From: Marinomonas colpomeniae
GTDB lineage: Bacteria > Pseudomonadota > Gammaproteobacteria > Pseudomonadales > Marinomonadaceae
Assembly (NCBI RefSeq): GCF_014803385.1
Contig: NZ_JACYFC010000001.1
Span: forward strand, 206,136 to 270,135
Length of the DNA stretch: 64,000 nt
Direction of reading: 5' to 3'
Positions 17,151 through 26,828 of this stretch are shown piece by piece (the stretch's first letter is position 1; each line of letters begins with the position of its first letter). A program made the translations under genes and the position numbers. The notes beneath the pieces were generated by a model that ran no database searches, was not told the origin of the DNA, and was given only the letters and a program-made list of their open reading frames with translations.

Positions 17151-17205
17151 TAGTTATTTTTTAAGATTTTTTTGTAATTCCTCATCCGCTATTTGGAGTA
17201 TCACC

Positions 17206-18807
17206 TTGAGACACTTAATTGCACTTTGTTGCTGTCTTTTTGGGCTCTTATCTTTTTCAGTATATGCCGCTGAATCCAGTCCACAAGACTCATTATTAAC
17301 AGAGCTTGTTGGCGCAAAATTAAAAAACATGACACCGATTTTAGAGAAACTTGCCAATACACAAGGTGAAGCAATCTTGCCGCTTTTTCGCATTTTATTG
17401 GGTGGCGACCTTTATTATATTAAGGCAGATAAATCTCTAGTAGGGCAATTCGATGAACAAGGTAATACGGTTTATAAAGATGTATTTAGCCAAGTTGTTG
17501 TGCCAAACCTAAGTAAAAAAGACGTCAAAAAAATCCGTGTTAATAATACTCTGCGCGGTTATCTACGTAACGCTATTGCGCAGATTCAACTAACTGCAAA
17601 ATCTCCTGAATTACGTCAATCAGCGGTTCGTGAACTGCTCTCAAAACTAGACAAGGACACGATTAATTTAATTGAAGCTTTATATCCGAATGAAGCAAAC
17701 AAAAAAGTGAAAGAAGCGATGGGTTTGGCTTTATCCATGTATGCCGCGACTTCCATAGACTTGGTTCCTTCCAATCGTCTTGTTGCAATTGAGCGTCTTT
17801 CTACTAGTTTAGAAGGAGATGTACGAAATACCTTAACCAAGCTAATGAAAGACGAAAATCCAGCCATTGTGAAAGCAGCTTCTGAGGCTTTAGAAAACAT
17901 CGCTCAGAGAGCAAATCGTTTTGCTTTTATTGATCAGCTATTCTTTGGTCTGAGTTTGGGTTCTGTGCTTTTATTAGCGTCAATAGGTTTGGCAATCACC
18001 TTTGGTGTAATGGGCGTCATTAATATGGCCCATGGCGAAATGATTATGTTGGGTGCTTACACCACCTATGTGGTTCAGTTGATCATGCCAAATTACATTG
18101 ATTATTCCATTTGGGTCGCGATTCCAGCGGCTTTTCTGGTGTCGGGTTTGATGGGGGTTTTGATTGAACGTTTGGTCATTCGTCATTTGCATGGCCGTCC
18201 ATTGGAAACCTTGCTGGCCACTTTCGGTATCAGCTTAATCCTTCAGCAATTGGTACGAACTATTTTCTCTCCATTGAACCGTCAAGTATCTACGCCAAGT
18301 TGGATGAGTGGCTCATGGGAAATTAATCCAGTGTTGTCTCTTACGTTAAACCGTTTGTACATCTTGGCGTTTGCCTTGTTAGTGTTTATTGCTTTAGTCA
18401 TTATTTTGAAAAAAACCTCACTTGGTTTAAACGTTCGCGCGGTTTCACAAAATCGTAGTATGGCGAAGGCTATGGGCGTAAAAACCAACTGGGTAGATGC
18501 GATGACCTTTGGATTGGGTTCAGGCATAGCAGGCATAGCAGGCGTGGCATTGAGCCAATTAACCAATGTTGGGCCAAACTTAGGTCAAGCTTACATTATC
18601 GACTCTTTCATGGTCGTGGTGTTTGGTGGCGTTGGTAATTTATTAGGCACCTTGGTTGCTGCATTTTCTTTAGGGATTGCGACTAAGTTTTTGGAACCGA
18701 CTACAGGAGCCGTACTCGCGGCTATTATCGTACTGGTGTTTATTATTCTCTTTATTCAAAAACGTCCTAAAGGACTCTTTCCACAAAAAGGGAGGGCGGC
18801 AGAATGA
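17206..18807 (+). CDS. urtB: Urea ABC transporter permease UrtB
   Basis: One of the two inner-membrane permeases of the urea importer. The 533-residue protein has a signal-like N-terminus (LIALCCCLFGLLSFSVYA), a periplasmic helical region of about 215 residues with HEAT-like character, and then a LivH-type permease of about eight helices from residue 240. The long N-terminal extension is usual for gammaproteobacterial UrtB. The start is TTG at 17206 with GGAG about 9 nt upstream; no suitable ATG is near the signal peptide. It overlaps urtC by 4 nt. Confidence 0.93.
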   Translation: MRHLIALCCCLFGLLSFSVYAAESSPQDSLLTELVGAKLKNMTPILEKLANTQGEAILPLFRILLGGDLYYIKADKSLVGQFDEQGNTVYKDVFSQVVVPNLSKKDVKKIRVNNTLRGYLRNAIAQIQLTAKSPELRQSAVRELLSKLDKDTINLIEALYPNEANKKVKEAMGLALSMYAATSIDLVPSNRLVAIERLSTSLEGDVRNTLTKLMKDENPAIVKAASEALENIAQRANRFAFIDQLFFGLSLGSVLLLASIGLAITFGVMGVINMAHGEMIMLGAYTTYVVQLIMPNYIDYSIWVAIPAAFLVSGLMGVLIERLVIRHLHGRPLETLLATFGISLILQQLVRTIFSPLNRQVSTPSWMSGSWEINPVLSLTLNRLYILAFALLVFIALVIILKKTSLGLNVRAVSQNRSMAKAMGVKTNWVDAMTFGLGSGIAGIAGVALSQLTNVGPNLGQAYIIDSFMVVVFGGVGNLLGTLVAAFSLGIATKFLEPTTGAVLAAIIVLVFIILFIQKRPKGLFPQKGRAAE

Positions 18808-19937
18808 CACGTCTTACAGAATGGTTTTCCGCTGGGCGTTCTTCTGGCAAACATACCTTGCCATTTGTGGTGATCCTTTTAACCATGACGCTATTGGCTT
18901 CCGCTGCAAATTTGTTTTTACCCGCTGATTCCGCACTGTATGTCAGCACCTATACGATTACCTTGTTAGGCAAGTATTTGTGCTACGCCATGCTGGCGTT
19001 GGCGGTGGATATTATTTGGGGTTATTGCGGAATTTTAAGTTTAGGGCATGGTGCTTTTTTCGCTTTGGGCGGTTACGCCATGGGTATGTATTTAATGCGT
19101 CAAATAGGTGACCGTGGTGTATATGGAAATCCACTATTACCAGACTTTATGGTGTTCTTGGATTGGAAAGAGTTGCCTTGGTTTTGGCTCGGTATGGATC
19201 ACTTCTGGTTCGCTATGCTAATGGCGGTTGTTGTGCCTGGAATACTCGCATTCGTGTTTGGTTGGCTGGCGTTCCGTTCTCGCGTAACGGGTGTATATCT
19301 GTCGATTATGACCCAAGCATTAACTTACGCTTTGTTATTAGCTTTTTTCCGCAACGAAATGGGCTTCGGTGGTAACAATGGCTTAACCGATTTTAAAGAA
19401 ATTCTAGGTTTTGACTTACAAGCAGACTCTACTCGCGTCAGTTTGTTTATGATCACGGCGTTGTTGTTGGCTGTGTTGTTTGTTGTCAGCCAACGTATTT
19501 TGTCTTCTCGTTTCGGAAAAGTGGTGTTGGCGATTCGTGATGCAGAATCTCGTTCTCGTTTTATTGGCTATCGTACTGATCGTTATAAAGTGTGGTTGTT
19601 CGTTTATTCGGCCGTTATTGCAGGCATTGCAGGCGCTTTATATGTTCCACAAGTAGGCATTATTAACCCTGGTGAGTTCTCACCGATTAATTCAATTGAA
19701 ATGGTGATCTGGGTTGCTGTAGGTGGTCGTGGCACGTTAATTGGCGCGATTATTGGCGCGATTTTGGTGAATTATGCAAAAACTCGATTCACCGCGATTA
19801 TGCCTGACGCTTGGCTGTTTGCTCTTGGTGCTATGTTTGTTTTAGTCACCTTGTATTTACCAAAAGGCTTGATGGGGTTATATGCGCAAATGATGGCTAA
19901 ACGTCGTCCAGCTAAAACTCAGGAGTCTGAAGCATGA
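18804..19937 (+). CDS. urtC: Urea ABC transporter permease UrtC
   Basis: The second, LivM-type membrane subunit. The 377-residue protein has about nine to ten hydrophobic helices. Family segments are IIWGYCGILSLGHGAFFALG, FRNEMGFGGNNGLTDFK and IEMVIWVAVGGRGTLIGAI. It overlaps both urtB and urtD by 4 nt (ATGA), showing translational coupling. It works with UrtB to form the transmembrane channel. Confidence 0.95.
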   Translation: MTRLTEWFSAGRSSGKHTLPFVVILLTMTLLASAANLFLPADSALYVSTYTITLLGKYLCYAMLALAVDIIWGYCGILSLGHGAFFALGGYAMGMYLMRQIGDRGVYGNPLLPDFMVFLDWKELPWFWLGMDHFWFAMLMAVVVPGILAFVFGWLAFRSRVTGVYLSIMTQALTYALLLAFFRNEMGFGGNNGLTDFKEILGFDLQADSTRVSLFMITALLLAVLFVVSQRILSSRFGKVVLAIRDAESRSRFIGYRTDRYKVWLFVYSAVIAGIAGALYVPQVGIINPGEFSPINSIEMVIWVAVGGRGTLIGAIIGAILVNYAKTRFTAIMPDAWLFALGAMFVLVTLYLPKGLMGLYAQMMAKRRPAKTQESEA

Positions 19938-20800
19938 GTGCTAATGAAAATACGGTAGAAAGCTTTCGCGAGACTTTTCGTCGAGATCAGGTTTGGCCAT
20001 TTCTTACGCCCGCTCAGACTAAGGTAAATGTCGATAATCAGATGATTCTATATGTGGAAGATTTGAATCTGAGTTTTGATGGCTTTAAGGCTTTAAATAA
20101 TTTAAACCTGTATGTGAATGATGGCGAGTTACGTTGTTTGATCGGTGCTAATGGCGCAGGAAAAACTACTTTGATGGATGTGATCACAGGCAAAACACAA
20201 TGTGATTCAGGGACGGTTTTTTTTGGTCAAACTCATAACTTATTAAACAAAGACGAAGCGGCAATTGCGCAATTAGGGATAGGGCGAAAGTTTCAAAAAC
20301 CGACAGTTTTTGAAGAACAATCCGTGTTTGATAATTTGGAATTGTCGCTAAAAACCGACAAAGGCGTTTTACCAACTTTATTTTCACGTTTAACACCAAC
20401 TCAAATTGATCGTATTGATGAAGTGTTGAAGATTGTTGGTTTGGCCAAGCACCGTTTTATGTTAGCAGGAGCTTTGTCTCATGGGCAAAAACAATGGTTA
20501 GAAATTGGTATGTTATTGGCTGCTGATCCAAGGTTGTTATTAATTGATGAACCTGTCGCGGGTATGACGCCACAAGAAACGGAAAAAACAGCAGAGTTAC
20601 TTACATCGTTAGCGGGTGAACGTACCGTTATTGTAGTGGAACACGACATGGAGTTTGTTCGTAGCATCGCGCGTACCGTGACGGTATTGCATCAAGGTTC
20701 AGTCTTGGCGGAAGGTACAATGGATCAGATTCAAAGTAATCGAGATGTTATTGAAGTCTATCTAGGAGAAAGTGAAATAGCCGAAGGGGAAGAGGTATGA
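19934..20800 (+). CDS. urtD: Urea ABC transporter ATPase UrtD
   Basis: This is the LivG-type ATPase. In 288 residues there is a Walker A GANGAGKTT at 71-79, a signature in the variant form LSHGQKQWLEIG, and Walker B LLLIDEPVAGMTP. The LSHGQ signature in place of LSGGQ is characteristic of UrtD. An N-terminal extension of about 35 residues precedes the ABC domain. It overlaps urtC and urtE by 4 nt each. Confidence 0.95.
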   Translation: MSANENTVESFRETFRRDQVWPFLTPAQTKVNVDNQMILYVEDLNLSFDGFKALNNLNLYVNDGELRCLIGANGAGKTTLMDVITGKTQCDSGTVFFGQTHNLLNKDEAAIAQLGIGRKFQKPTVFEEQSVFDNLELSLKTDKGVLPTLFSRLTPTQIDRIDEVLKIVGLAKHRFMLAGALSHGQKQWLEIGMLLAADPRLLLIDEPVAGMTPQETEKTAELLTSLAGERTVIVVEHDMEFVRSIARTVTVLHQGSVLAEGTMDQIQSNRDVIEVYLGESEIAEGEEV

Positions 20801-21504
20801 TTTCAATTAATAAAGTCGATCAACTCTATGGCGGCACGCAAATTCTATGGGGCTTGGATCTGGAGATCGAACCAGGTTCTATCACCTGTATTATGGGGCG
20901 TAATGGCGTAGGGAAAACCACACTACTGAAAGCTATTATGGGATTGTTACCCATCAAAAGTGGTGAAATTACCATGCATGGTCAAGCGCTAAATAAACAA
21001 AGCGCCGAGAAACGTGCTTACTCTGGTATCGGTTATGTGCCACAAGGTCGAGATATTTTCCCTATGCTAACGGTAGAGGAAAATCTGCGTATTGGTTTAC
21101 CTGTTCGTAGTAAACGAACCAAAGATTCACCGAAAGACATTCCAGAAAAAATATTTGAATTGTTTCCAGTCTTAAAAGATATGTTACATCGTCGCGGTGG
21201 TGATTTATCTGGTGGTCAGCAGCAGCAACTTGCTATTGGCCGAGCATTAGTTTTAGAACCTACGGTCTTGATTCTAGATGAGCCAAACGAAGGTATTCAG
21301 CCAAATATTGTTAAGCAAATAGGCGATGTTATTTTGAAGCTTAATGCGGAAGATGGTCTAACGGTTATCTTGGTCGAGCAAAAATTGGGCTTTGCTAGAC
21401 GGGTCGGTAAAGAGTTCCGATTGATAGAAAAAGGCCGTGTTGTAGCATCAGATAAAATGGAAAATCTTGATGACAGCTTGATTAAACAGTACTTAGCAGT
21501 ATAG
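20797..21504 (+). CDS. urtE: Urea ABC transporter ATPase UrtE
   Basis: This is the LivF-type ATPase that pairs with UrtD. The 235-residue protein has Walker A GRNGVGKTT at 34-42, signature LSGGQQQQLAIG and Walker B VLILDEPNEGIQP; the NEGIQP ending is typical of UrtE. The gene overlaps urtD by 4 nt and ureD starts 34 nt later with AGGAAATAA before its ATG, so transporter and urease genes run on one transcript as far as can be seen. Confidence 0.95.
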   Translation: MISINKVDQLYGGTQILWGLDLEIEPGSITCIMGRNGVGKTTLLKAIMGLLPIKSGEITMHGQALNKQSAEKRAYSGIGYVPQGRDIFPMLTVEENLRIGLPVRSKRTKDSPKDIPEKIFELFPVLKDMLHRRGGDLSGGQQQQLAIGRALVLEPTVLILDEPNEGIQPNIVKQIGDVILKLNAEDGLTVILVEQKLGFARRVGKEFRLIEKGRVVASDKMENLDDSLIKQYLAV

Positions 21505-21538
21505 CGTTAAGATTCAGCGGAACGTTTTTAGGAAATAA

Positions 21539-22453
21539 ATGAAAACACATAACCTTGCCCTAAAAGAAGAGATAGGGGCAGAAAAATCGTCTCATTGGCA
21601 TGCTTTTCTCACACTAGGTTTTAGCAAAACTGCTCGCGGTACTGTGTTAAAAACGTGCGACCATAAAGGGCCTTTGTATGTACAAAAGCCTTTTTATCCT
21701 GAAGGAAAAGATACTGCACACGTCTATTTATTGCACCCACCGGGTGGTTTAGTGTCTGGTGATCGCTTAACCATAACAGCCAATCTGGCTGAAAACACCC
21801 ACGTGTTAATTACTACCCCAGGAGCAGGTCGAGTTTATCGTGCACGAGAAGACAAAAGCCTCCAGCATCAAATTACTCAATTAAACGTCGCTAAAAATAG
21901 TCTGATGGAATGGCTTCCTCAAGAAACGATTCTTTACCCTAATGCAAATACACGGCTCGAAAACTGCATAGAATTAGACGATAACGCTCAGTTTATCGGT
22001 TGGGAAATTACCTGTTTTGGGTTACCTGCTAATAAACAAGATTTTGGTGATGGTCATGCAGAGCAAGGCTTTCAAATTCGTCAGAATGGTCGATTAAAAG
22101 TTCGCGAACGTTTGGTTATAGACAATGCCAGCCGAAATATTTTCCACGGTAAGGCCGGATTGGATAGCAAACCTATTAATGGCTTAATGATTGCGGGACC
22201 GTTCCCGTCCAATGCTGACAGTGAAAAAGGCATTGATGAAAGCTGCCATGAGGAATTAATCAGCAAGCTTCGCTTGCACTGCCGTGACCACACGTCTTTA
22301 AGTGGAGCCAGTTTAGTCGGTGATTATATTATGGTGCGTAGTGTTCACAATGACTCAGAGCAGATGAAACAATTATTTATTCAATGCTGGACTGACATTC
22401 GACCTGCATTGATGAAAAAAACAGCCTGCGCGCCTAGAATTTGGGCGACCTAG
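21539..22453 (+). CDS. ureD: Urease accessory protein UreD
   Basis: UreD is the scaffold that binds the urease apoprotein and recruits UreF and UreG for nickel insertion. The 304-residue protein has the family pattern: FYPEGKDTAHVYLLHPPGG, then SGDRLTI, TTPGAGRVYRAR, and EWLPQETILYPNA (residues about 125-137). The length is usual. It follows urtE by 34 nt. Its C-terminus ends with RIWAT, as in many UreD proteins. Confidence 0.94.
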   Translation: MKTHNLALKEEIGAEKSSHWHAFLTLGFSKTARGTVLKTCDHKGPLYVQKPFYPEGKDTAHVYLLHPPGGLVSGDRLTITANLAENTHVLITTPGAGRVYRAREDKSLQHQITQLNVAKNSLMEWLPQETILYPNANTRLENCIELDDNAQFIGWEITCFGLPANKQDFGDGHAEQGFQIRQNGRLKVRERLVIDNASRNIFHGKAGLDSKPINGLMIAGPFPSNADSEKGIDESCHEELISKLRLHCRDHTSLSGASLVGDYIMVRSVHNDSEQMKQLFIQCWTDIRPALMKKTACAPRIWAT

Positions 22454-22462
22454 CCCTGTTTT

Positions 22463-22530
22463 GAAGGTGATCAGTTAAAGGCGATCTGTTTAGAAAAATT
22501 ATTTAAAGATGACTTTTTAAAGGTGACTAT
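22463..22530 (+). repeat. Degenerate short repeats in the ureD-ureA gap
   Basis: The 77-bp gap holds four related units of the form (T)AAAGGYGATC: 22463-22475, 22476-22489, 22504-22516 and 22518-22530. The last two put a Shine-Dalgarno-like AAAGGTG in front of the ureA ATG. They may have arisen by slippage of the ribosome-binding region. Confidence 0.4.
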
Positions 22531-22833
22531 ATGGAATTGCTTCCAAGAGAAAAAGACAAGTTATTGGTTTTCACTGCTGCGTTATTAGCTGAACGTCGCT
22601 TAAATCGTGGCCTTAAATTGAATTACCCAGAAGCAATGGCTTATATCACAATGGAAATCATCGAAGGTGCCCGTGACGGTAAAACGGTAGCGGAATTGAT
22701 GAGCTATGGAAAAACCTTATTAAGTGCAGAGCAGGTGATGGACGGCGTTATTGATTTGATTCATGAAGTTCAAGTTGAAGCGACGTTTCCGGACGGAACT
22801 AAGTTGGTTACGGTTCATAATCCGATTAATTAA
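22531..22833 (+). CDS. ureA: Urease gamma subunit
   Basis: This is the smallest subunit of the (UreABC)3 urease. The 100-residue length is exactly standard. [20 protein letters not shown] at the start, [10 protein letters not shown] and [20 protein letters not shown] at the end are the conserved segments. It precedes ureB by 30 nt, with AGAGGAG before the ureB ATG. Confidence 0.97.
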   Translation: MELLPREKDKLLVFTAALLAERRLNRGLKLNYPEAMAYITMEIIEGARDGKTVAELMSYGKTLLSAEQVMDGVIDLIHEVQVEATFPDGTKLVTVHNPIN

Positions 22834-22863
22834 CCTATTAACACATTGTAAGAGGAGAAACTT

Positions 22864-23187
22864 ATGACTCCAGGTGAAATACAGGTTGCTGATGGCGATA
22901 TTGAACTTAATGTAGGTCGTAAGACGGCAAGAATTCGTGTTGAAAATACCGGTGACCGACCAGTACAAATTGGCTCTCATTATCATTTTTATGAAGCGAA
23001 TCCTGCCTTATCTTTTGATCGTGAATTGACCAAAGGTTTTCGCCTGAATATTGCTTCCGGTACAGCGGTTCGTTTTGAACCCGGTCAAGGTCGTGAGGTT
23101 GAGTTGGTTGAATATGCAGGCACCAAAACCATCTATGGTTTTCGTGGAGATGTTATGGGAACGCTTGGCAAATCGGAGAATGTATAA
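22864..23187 (+). CDS. ureB: Urease beta subunit
   Basis: A 107-residue structural subunit. [20 protein letters not shown], the [17 protein letters not shown] core and [17 protein letters not shown] are all conserved. Its TAA stop overlaps the ureC ATG by one base (TAATG), so translation is coupled to give equal amounts. Confidence 0.97.
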   Translation: MTPGEIQVADGDIELNVGRKTARIRVENTGDRPVQIGSHYHFYEANPALSFDRELTKGFRLNIASGTAVRFEPGQGREVELVEYAGTKTIYGFRGDVMGTLGKSENV

Positions 23188-24923
23188 TGAGTGCAAACGA
23201 TAAGGCTAAAGCAGGCTCGATTAAAATGGATCGTACCAGCTACGCTCAAATGTTTGGTCCAACAACTGGTGACCGAGTTCGCTTAGGTGATACAGACATT
23301 TGGATTCAGGTAGAAAAAGATTTCACAACCTATGGCGATGAAGTGAAATTTGGTGGCGGTAAAGTGATTCGGGATGGCATGGGACAAAGCCAAGTTACCA
23401 ATGAATTTGCCGTTGACTTGGTGATTACCAATGCGTTGGTTTTGGATCATTGGGGAATTGTGAAAGGCGATGTGGGTGTTAAAAATGGTCGCATTACGAA
23501 AGTAGGCAAGGCTGGTAATCCTGATGTGCAAGATAACGTCGACATCATCATTGGCCCAGGCACGGAAGTTATTGCAGGTGAGGGCTCGATTCTTACCGCT
23601 GGCGGCATAGATGCTCATATTCACTTTATCTGTCCTCAACAAGTTGAAGAAGCGCTCACATCTGGTGTGACAACTATGATTGGTGGTGGAACAGGGCCAG
23701 CAACAGGGACTAAGGCGACTACTTGTACGCCAGGGCCTTGGTATCTGGGAAAAATGTTGCAAGCGACTGACAACATGCCGATGAATTTAGGTTTCTTGGG
23801 GAAAGGGAATGCAAGTTTACCTGAAGCGTTAGAAGAGCAGCTTGAAGCAGGCGCTTGTGGTTTAAAATTGCATGAAGATTGGGGTACCACACCAGCCAGC
23901 ATTGATTGCTGTTTGTCGGTTGCTGAAAAGTACGATGTTCAAGTGGCAATCCATACCGACACTCTCAACGAATCTGGTTTTGTGGACAGCACTTTAGCGG
24001 CATTTAAAAATCGTGTTATTCATACTTATCACACCGAAGGCGCTGGTGGCGGACATGCTCCAGATATTATTCGCGCCGCTGGCTTTTCGAATGTTTTGCC
24101 TTCTTCTACGAACCCAACGCGACCTTATACTCACAACACAGTGGATGAGCATTTAGACATGCTCATGGTGTGTCATCACCTTGATAGCAATATTGCTGAA
24201 GATGTGGCGTTTGCTGATTCTCGTATTCGTAAAGAAACCATTGCAGCGGAAGATATTTTCCATGATCGCGGTGCGTTTTCGATGATTTCGTCTGATTCTC
24301 AAGCTATGGGTCGAGTGGGTGAAGTCGTTACTCGCACGTGGCAAACCGCACATAAAATGAAGCAACAATTTGGTTTGTTACCAGAAGACAAAGAGCTCGG
24401 TGCGGATAACTTCCGAGCGAAGCGTTATATCGCTAAATACACGATTAATCCAGCAATTACACATGGCGTTAGTCATGAAGTAGGCTCTATTGAACCGGGG
24501 AAATTAGCAGATTTAGTATTGTGGCGACCTGCATTTTTCGCGGTGAAACCTTCTTTGATTATTAAAGGTGGCATGATCGCCAGTGCGCCAATGGGTGACC
24601 CAAATGCATCGATCCCTACACCACAGCCAGTGCATTATCGTCCAATGTTTGGCTCTTTTGGGAAGGCATCCGCAGCGACTTCTGTGACATTTGTTTCTAA
24701 AGCCGCATTGAATAACGGCCTTAAAGAAAGTTTAGGGTTAGATCGAATTTTGGTGGCGTGTAAAAATACGAGAAACTTAACCAAGCAAGACATGATTCAT
24801 AATGATTGGATGCCAGAGATTACCGTTGATCCACAAACGTACGAAGTACGAGCAGATGGTGAAACATTAACCTGTGAACCAGCGGAATCTTTGCCGTTGG
24901 CACAGCTTTATAATTTGTTTTAA
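23187..24923 (+). CDS. ureC: Urease alpha (catalytic) subunit
   Basis: UreC hydrolyses urea to ammonia and carbamate with a dinuclear nickel centre. In 578 residues all ligands are visible: His144 and His146 (DAHIHF), the Lys227 to be carbamylated and His229 (GLKLHEDWG), His256 (AIHTDTL), His282 ([10 protein letters not shown]) and Asp370 ([12 protein letters not shown]). The flap Cys329-His330 (MVCHH) is also present. Numbers run 10 above Klebsiella urease because of a short N-terminal extension. It overlaps ureB by one base and is followed by a small hairpin and ureE. Catalytically intact. Confidence 0.98.
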   Translation: MSANDKAKAGSIKMDRTSYAQMFGPTTGDRVRLGDTDIWIQVEKDFTTYGDEVKFGGGKVIRDGMGQSQVTNEFAVDLVITNALVLDHWGIVKGDVGVKNGRITKVGKAGNPDVQDNVDIIIGPGTEVIAGEGSILTAGGIDAHIHFICPQQVEEALTSGVTTMIGGGTGPATGTKATTCTPGPWYLGKMLQATDNMPMNLGFLGKGNASLPEALEEQLEAGACGLKLHEDWGTTPASIDCCLSVAEKYDVQVAIHTDTLNESGFVDSTLAAFKNRVIHTYHTEGAGGGHAPDIIRAAGFSNVLPSSTNPTRPYTHNTVDEHLDMLMVCHHLDSNIAEDVAFADSRIRKETIAAEDIFHDRGAFSMISSDSQAMGRVGEVVTRTWQTAHKMKQQFGLLPEDKELGADNFRAKRYIAKYTINPAITHGVSHEVGSIEPGKLADLVLWRPAFFAVKPSLIIKGGMIASAPMGDPNASIPTPQPVHYRPMFGSFGKASAATSVTFVSKAALNNGLKESLGLDRILVACKNTRNLTKQDMIHNDWMPEITVDPQTYEVRADGETLTCEPAESLPLAQLYNLF

Positions 24924-24925
24924 AA

Positions 24926-24941
24926 CGTGTTGAACAACACG
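24926..24941 (+). promoter_or_regulatory. Intercistronic hairpin between ureC and ureE
   Basis: A perfect 6-bp stem, CGTGTT-GAAC-AACACG, lies 2 nt after the ureC stop and before the AAGGAAA of ureE. It has no T-run, so mRNA protection or spacing is more likely than termination. Confidence 0.4.
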
Positions 24942-24954
24942 GGTAAGGAAAATT

Positions 24955-25413
24955 ATGTTAGATATTTATACTCGCCTCGGAACCCATTGTCATGATGAAG
25001 TTTACACCACAGTAACCTTGAGTCATGAACAGCGTGAACGTGGACGTTTAAAGCTAGAAGGTGCTAATGGAGAAGAAGTACGTGTTTTTTTAGAACGTGG
25101 TAAGCCTTTGCTAGTAGGAGAATTCTTACGTTCCGAGTGCAATAAAATCATTCAGATCCTAGGAGCTGTCGAAACTGTCGCTCATGCAAGCTGTGAAGAT
25201 TGGTTAGCCTTTTCTAAAGCATGTTATCACCTTGGGAACCGACATACTAAAGTTGAAGTTGGCGACCGTTGGTTACGCATCAAAGCCGATCATGTCCTTG
25301 AAGATATGTTGCACCTTCTCGGTCTTATTGTGACATACGAAGAAGCTGTTTTTAATCCAGAATCAGGGGCTTATAGCGGTCATCATGGAAACGGCCATCA
25401 CAACCATGAATAG
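24955..25413 (+). CDS. ureE: Urease accessory nickel metallochaperone UreE
   Basis: UreE delivers nickel to the UreDFG complex. The 152-residue protein has the peptide-binding N-terminal half (TVTLSHEQRERGRLKLEGAN) and the metal-binding half with CYHLGNRHTKVEV and HVLEDMLHLLG. It ends in a His-rich tail, [10 protein letters not shown], before the TAG at 25411. The same frame continues after this TAG with nine more codons, HGNGHHNYG, then TAG at 25441, a near repeat of the tail. The tail may therefore have been shortened by an amber mutation, or be extended by readthrough. It overlaps the start of ureF. Confidence 0.95.
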   Translation: MLDIYTRLGTHCHDEVYTTVTLSHEQRERGRLKLEGANGEEVRVFLERGKPLLVGEFLRSECNKIIQILGAVETVAHASCEDWLAFSKACYHLGNRHTKVEVGDRWLRIKADHVLEDMLHLLGLIVTYEEAVFNPESGAYSGHHGNGHHNHE

Positions 25414-25435
25414 CACGGAAACGGTCATCATAACT
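25384..25435 (+). repeat. Imperfect direct repeat in the ureE/ureF overlap
   Basis: Two copies of GGAAACGGYCATCAYAACYA lie at about 25387-25406 and 25417-25436, 30 bp apart. In the ureE frame both encode GNGHHN; in the ureF frame they encode ETAITT and ETVIITT-like peptides. It is a small tandem duplication of the His-tail coding sequence. Confidence 0.7.
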
Positions 25436-26098
25436 ACGGATAGTAGTCTTCTACGGTTATTGCAGTTGAGTAGCGTAAGTTTACCCGTTGGCGGCTATGC
25501 TTTTTCACAAGGTATGGAATACGCTATTGACGAAGGTTGGTTAAAAAACAAAATCGATGTTGCTCAATGGGTCGGGTTGCAAATACAACAATCTGTCGCG
25601 CGTGTAGATCTACCTGTGTTACGCCTTTGTATGGCTGCGGCTGAACAGCAGGATAATGAGCGTTTGTTTGAACTAAATGATTTGGCGTTAGCCTGCCGTG
25701 AAACTAAAGAGTTGCGGCTCAATGATACTGCGATGGGTGAAGCTTTATCTCGACTAATGGGTAGCTTAGAAATCGAAACGCCGTTTGAACGGTTTGAAGA
25801 CATTAGCTTTGTCGTTTTGTTTGCCATTGCTGCAAGTCATTGGAAGATAGGTTTCGATTTGGCAGCATTAGGCTTTAGTTGGTCTTGGTTAGAAAACCAA
25901 ATAGCAGCGGCGACAAAATTAGTGCCACTAGGTCAAACACAATCACAAGAATTATTGGGCGAGCTCCAAGGAGATATCAATCAAGCAATTTCCTTGTCAC
26001 TGACTATTGAAGAAGATCGTATCGGTGCCGGTTTACCGACGATTGCTATTGCTAGCGCTCAACATGAAACACAATATTCGAGATTATTTCGCTCGTAA
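25406..26098 (+). CDS. ureF: Urease accessory protein UreF
   Basis: UreF, bound to UreD, recruits UreG and acts in gating GTP hydrolysis during nickel insertion. From ATG at 25406 the protein is 230 residues. [20 protein letters not shown] and EYAIDEGWL are the family's N-terminal hallmark, and the C-terminal part has [15 protein letters not shown]. An upstream ATG at 25385 is in frame but lies inside the duplicated His-tail sequence of ureE, so the later start is preferred. The 8-nt overlap with ureE indicates coupling. Confidence 0.92.
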   Translation: MNSTETVIITTDSSLLRLLQLSSVSLPVGGYAFSQGMEYAIDEGWLKNKIDVAQWVGLQIQQSVARVDLPVLRLCMAAAEQQDNERLFELNDLALACRETKELRLNDTAMGEALSRLMGSLEIETPFERFEDISFVVLFAIAASHWKIGFDLAALGFSWSWLENQIAAATKLVPLGQTQSQELLGELQGDINQAISLSLTIEEDRIGAGLPTIAIASAQHETQYSRLFRS

Positions 26099-26154
26099 CA
26101 GCACGAAAGACCTCTGAAACATTATTTAAAAATATAAGACTAAAGGAAAATATA

Positions 26155-26799
26155 ATGAGTAAAAAACAAACCTTACGAATTGGTGTTGGCGGCCCTGTTG
26201 GATCAGGTAAAACGGCTTTGTTGCGCTCTTTATGTTCTGCTATGCGTGATTATTATAATATTGCAGTAGTAACAAACGATATTTATACCAAAGAAGATGC
26301 GAAGTTTTTAACCGATCATCAGGCCTTGGATGCTGATCGTATTGTGGGCGTGGAAACAGGTGGCTGTCCGCATACGGCGATCCGTGAAGACGCGTCGATG
26401 AATTTGGCTGCGATTGACCAGTTGTTAGCGCGTCATGGTGCATTAGATGTGATATTCGTTGAGTCAGGTGGTGATAATTTGAGCGCAACCTTCAGCCCAG
26501 AATTATCAGATTTTACGATTTATGTCATCGATGTTTCAGCAGGCGATAAGATTCCTCGTAAAGGCGGTCCTGGTATTACCAAATCGGATCTATTAATCAT
26601 CAATAAAACGGATTTAGCACCTCTGGTTGGCGCTTCTTTAGAGGTAATGGATCGTGATGCCAAAATGATGCGTGGTGATCGACCTTTTGTTTTTTCTAAC
26701 CTTAAAAAGGCAGAAGGTTTGAATGACATTATTAAGCTTATTGTGTCGGAAGGCATGCTAGAAGCCAAAGAATTACCTTCTGCAAAAGCGGTAGTTTAA
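26155..26799 (+). CDS. ureG: Urease accessory GTPase UreG
   Basis: UreG is a SIMIBI-class GTPase that carries nickel to apo-urease. The 214-residue protein has the P-loop GPVGSGKT at 13-20, [10 protein letters not shown], the metal-binding CPH in [34 protein letters not shown] and the NKTD base-specificity motif. All expected residues are intact. AAGGAAAAT precedes the ATG. The kinase gene follows only 29 nt later, tying it to the urease operon. Confidence 0.97.
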   Translation: MSKKQTLRIGVGGPVGSGKTALLRSLCSAMRDYYNIAVVTNDIYTKEDAKFLTDHQALDADRIVGVETGGCPHTAIREDASMNLAAIDQLLARHGALDVIFVESGGDNLSATFSPELSDFTIYVIDVSAGDKIPRKGGPGITKSDLLIINKTDLAPLVGASLEVMDRDAKMMRGDRPFVFSNLKKAEGLNDIIKLIVSEGMLEAKELPSAKAVV

Positions 26800-26828
26800 T
26801 GTAATTTAAACCTAAGTAACGGGATAGA

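Noticed and set aside
25385-25405. Upstream ATG as the start of ureF
   Set aside because: It lies in the duplicated ureE tail; the ATG at 25406 gives the usual UreF N-terminus.
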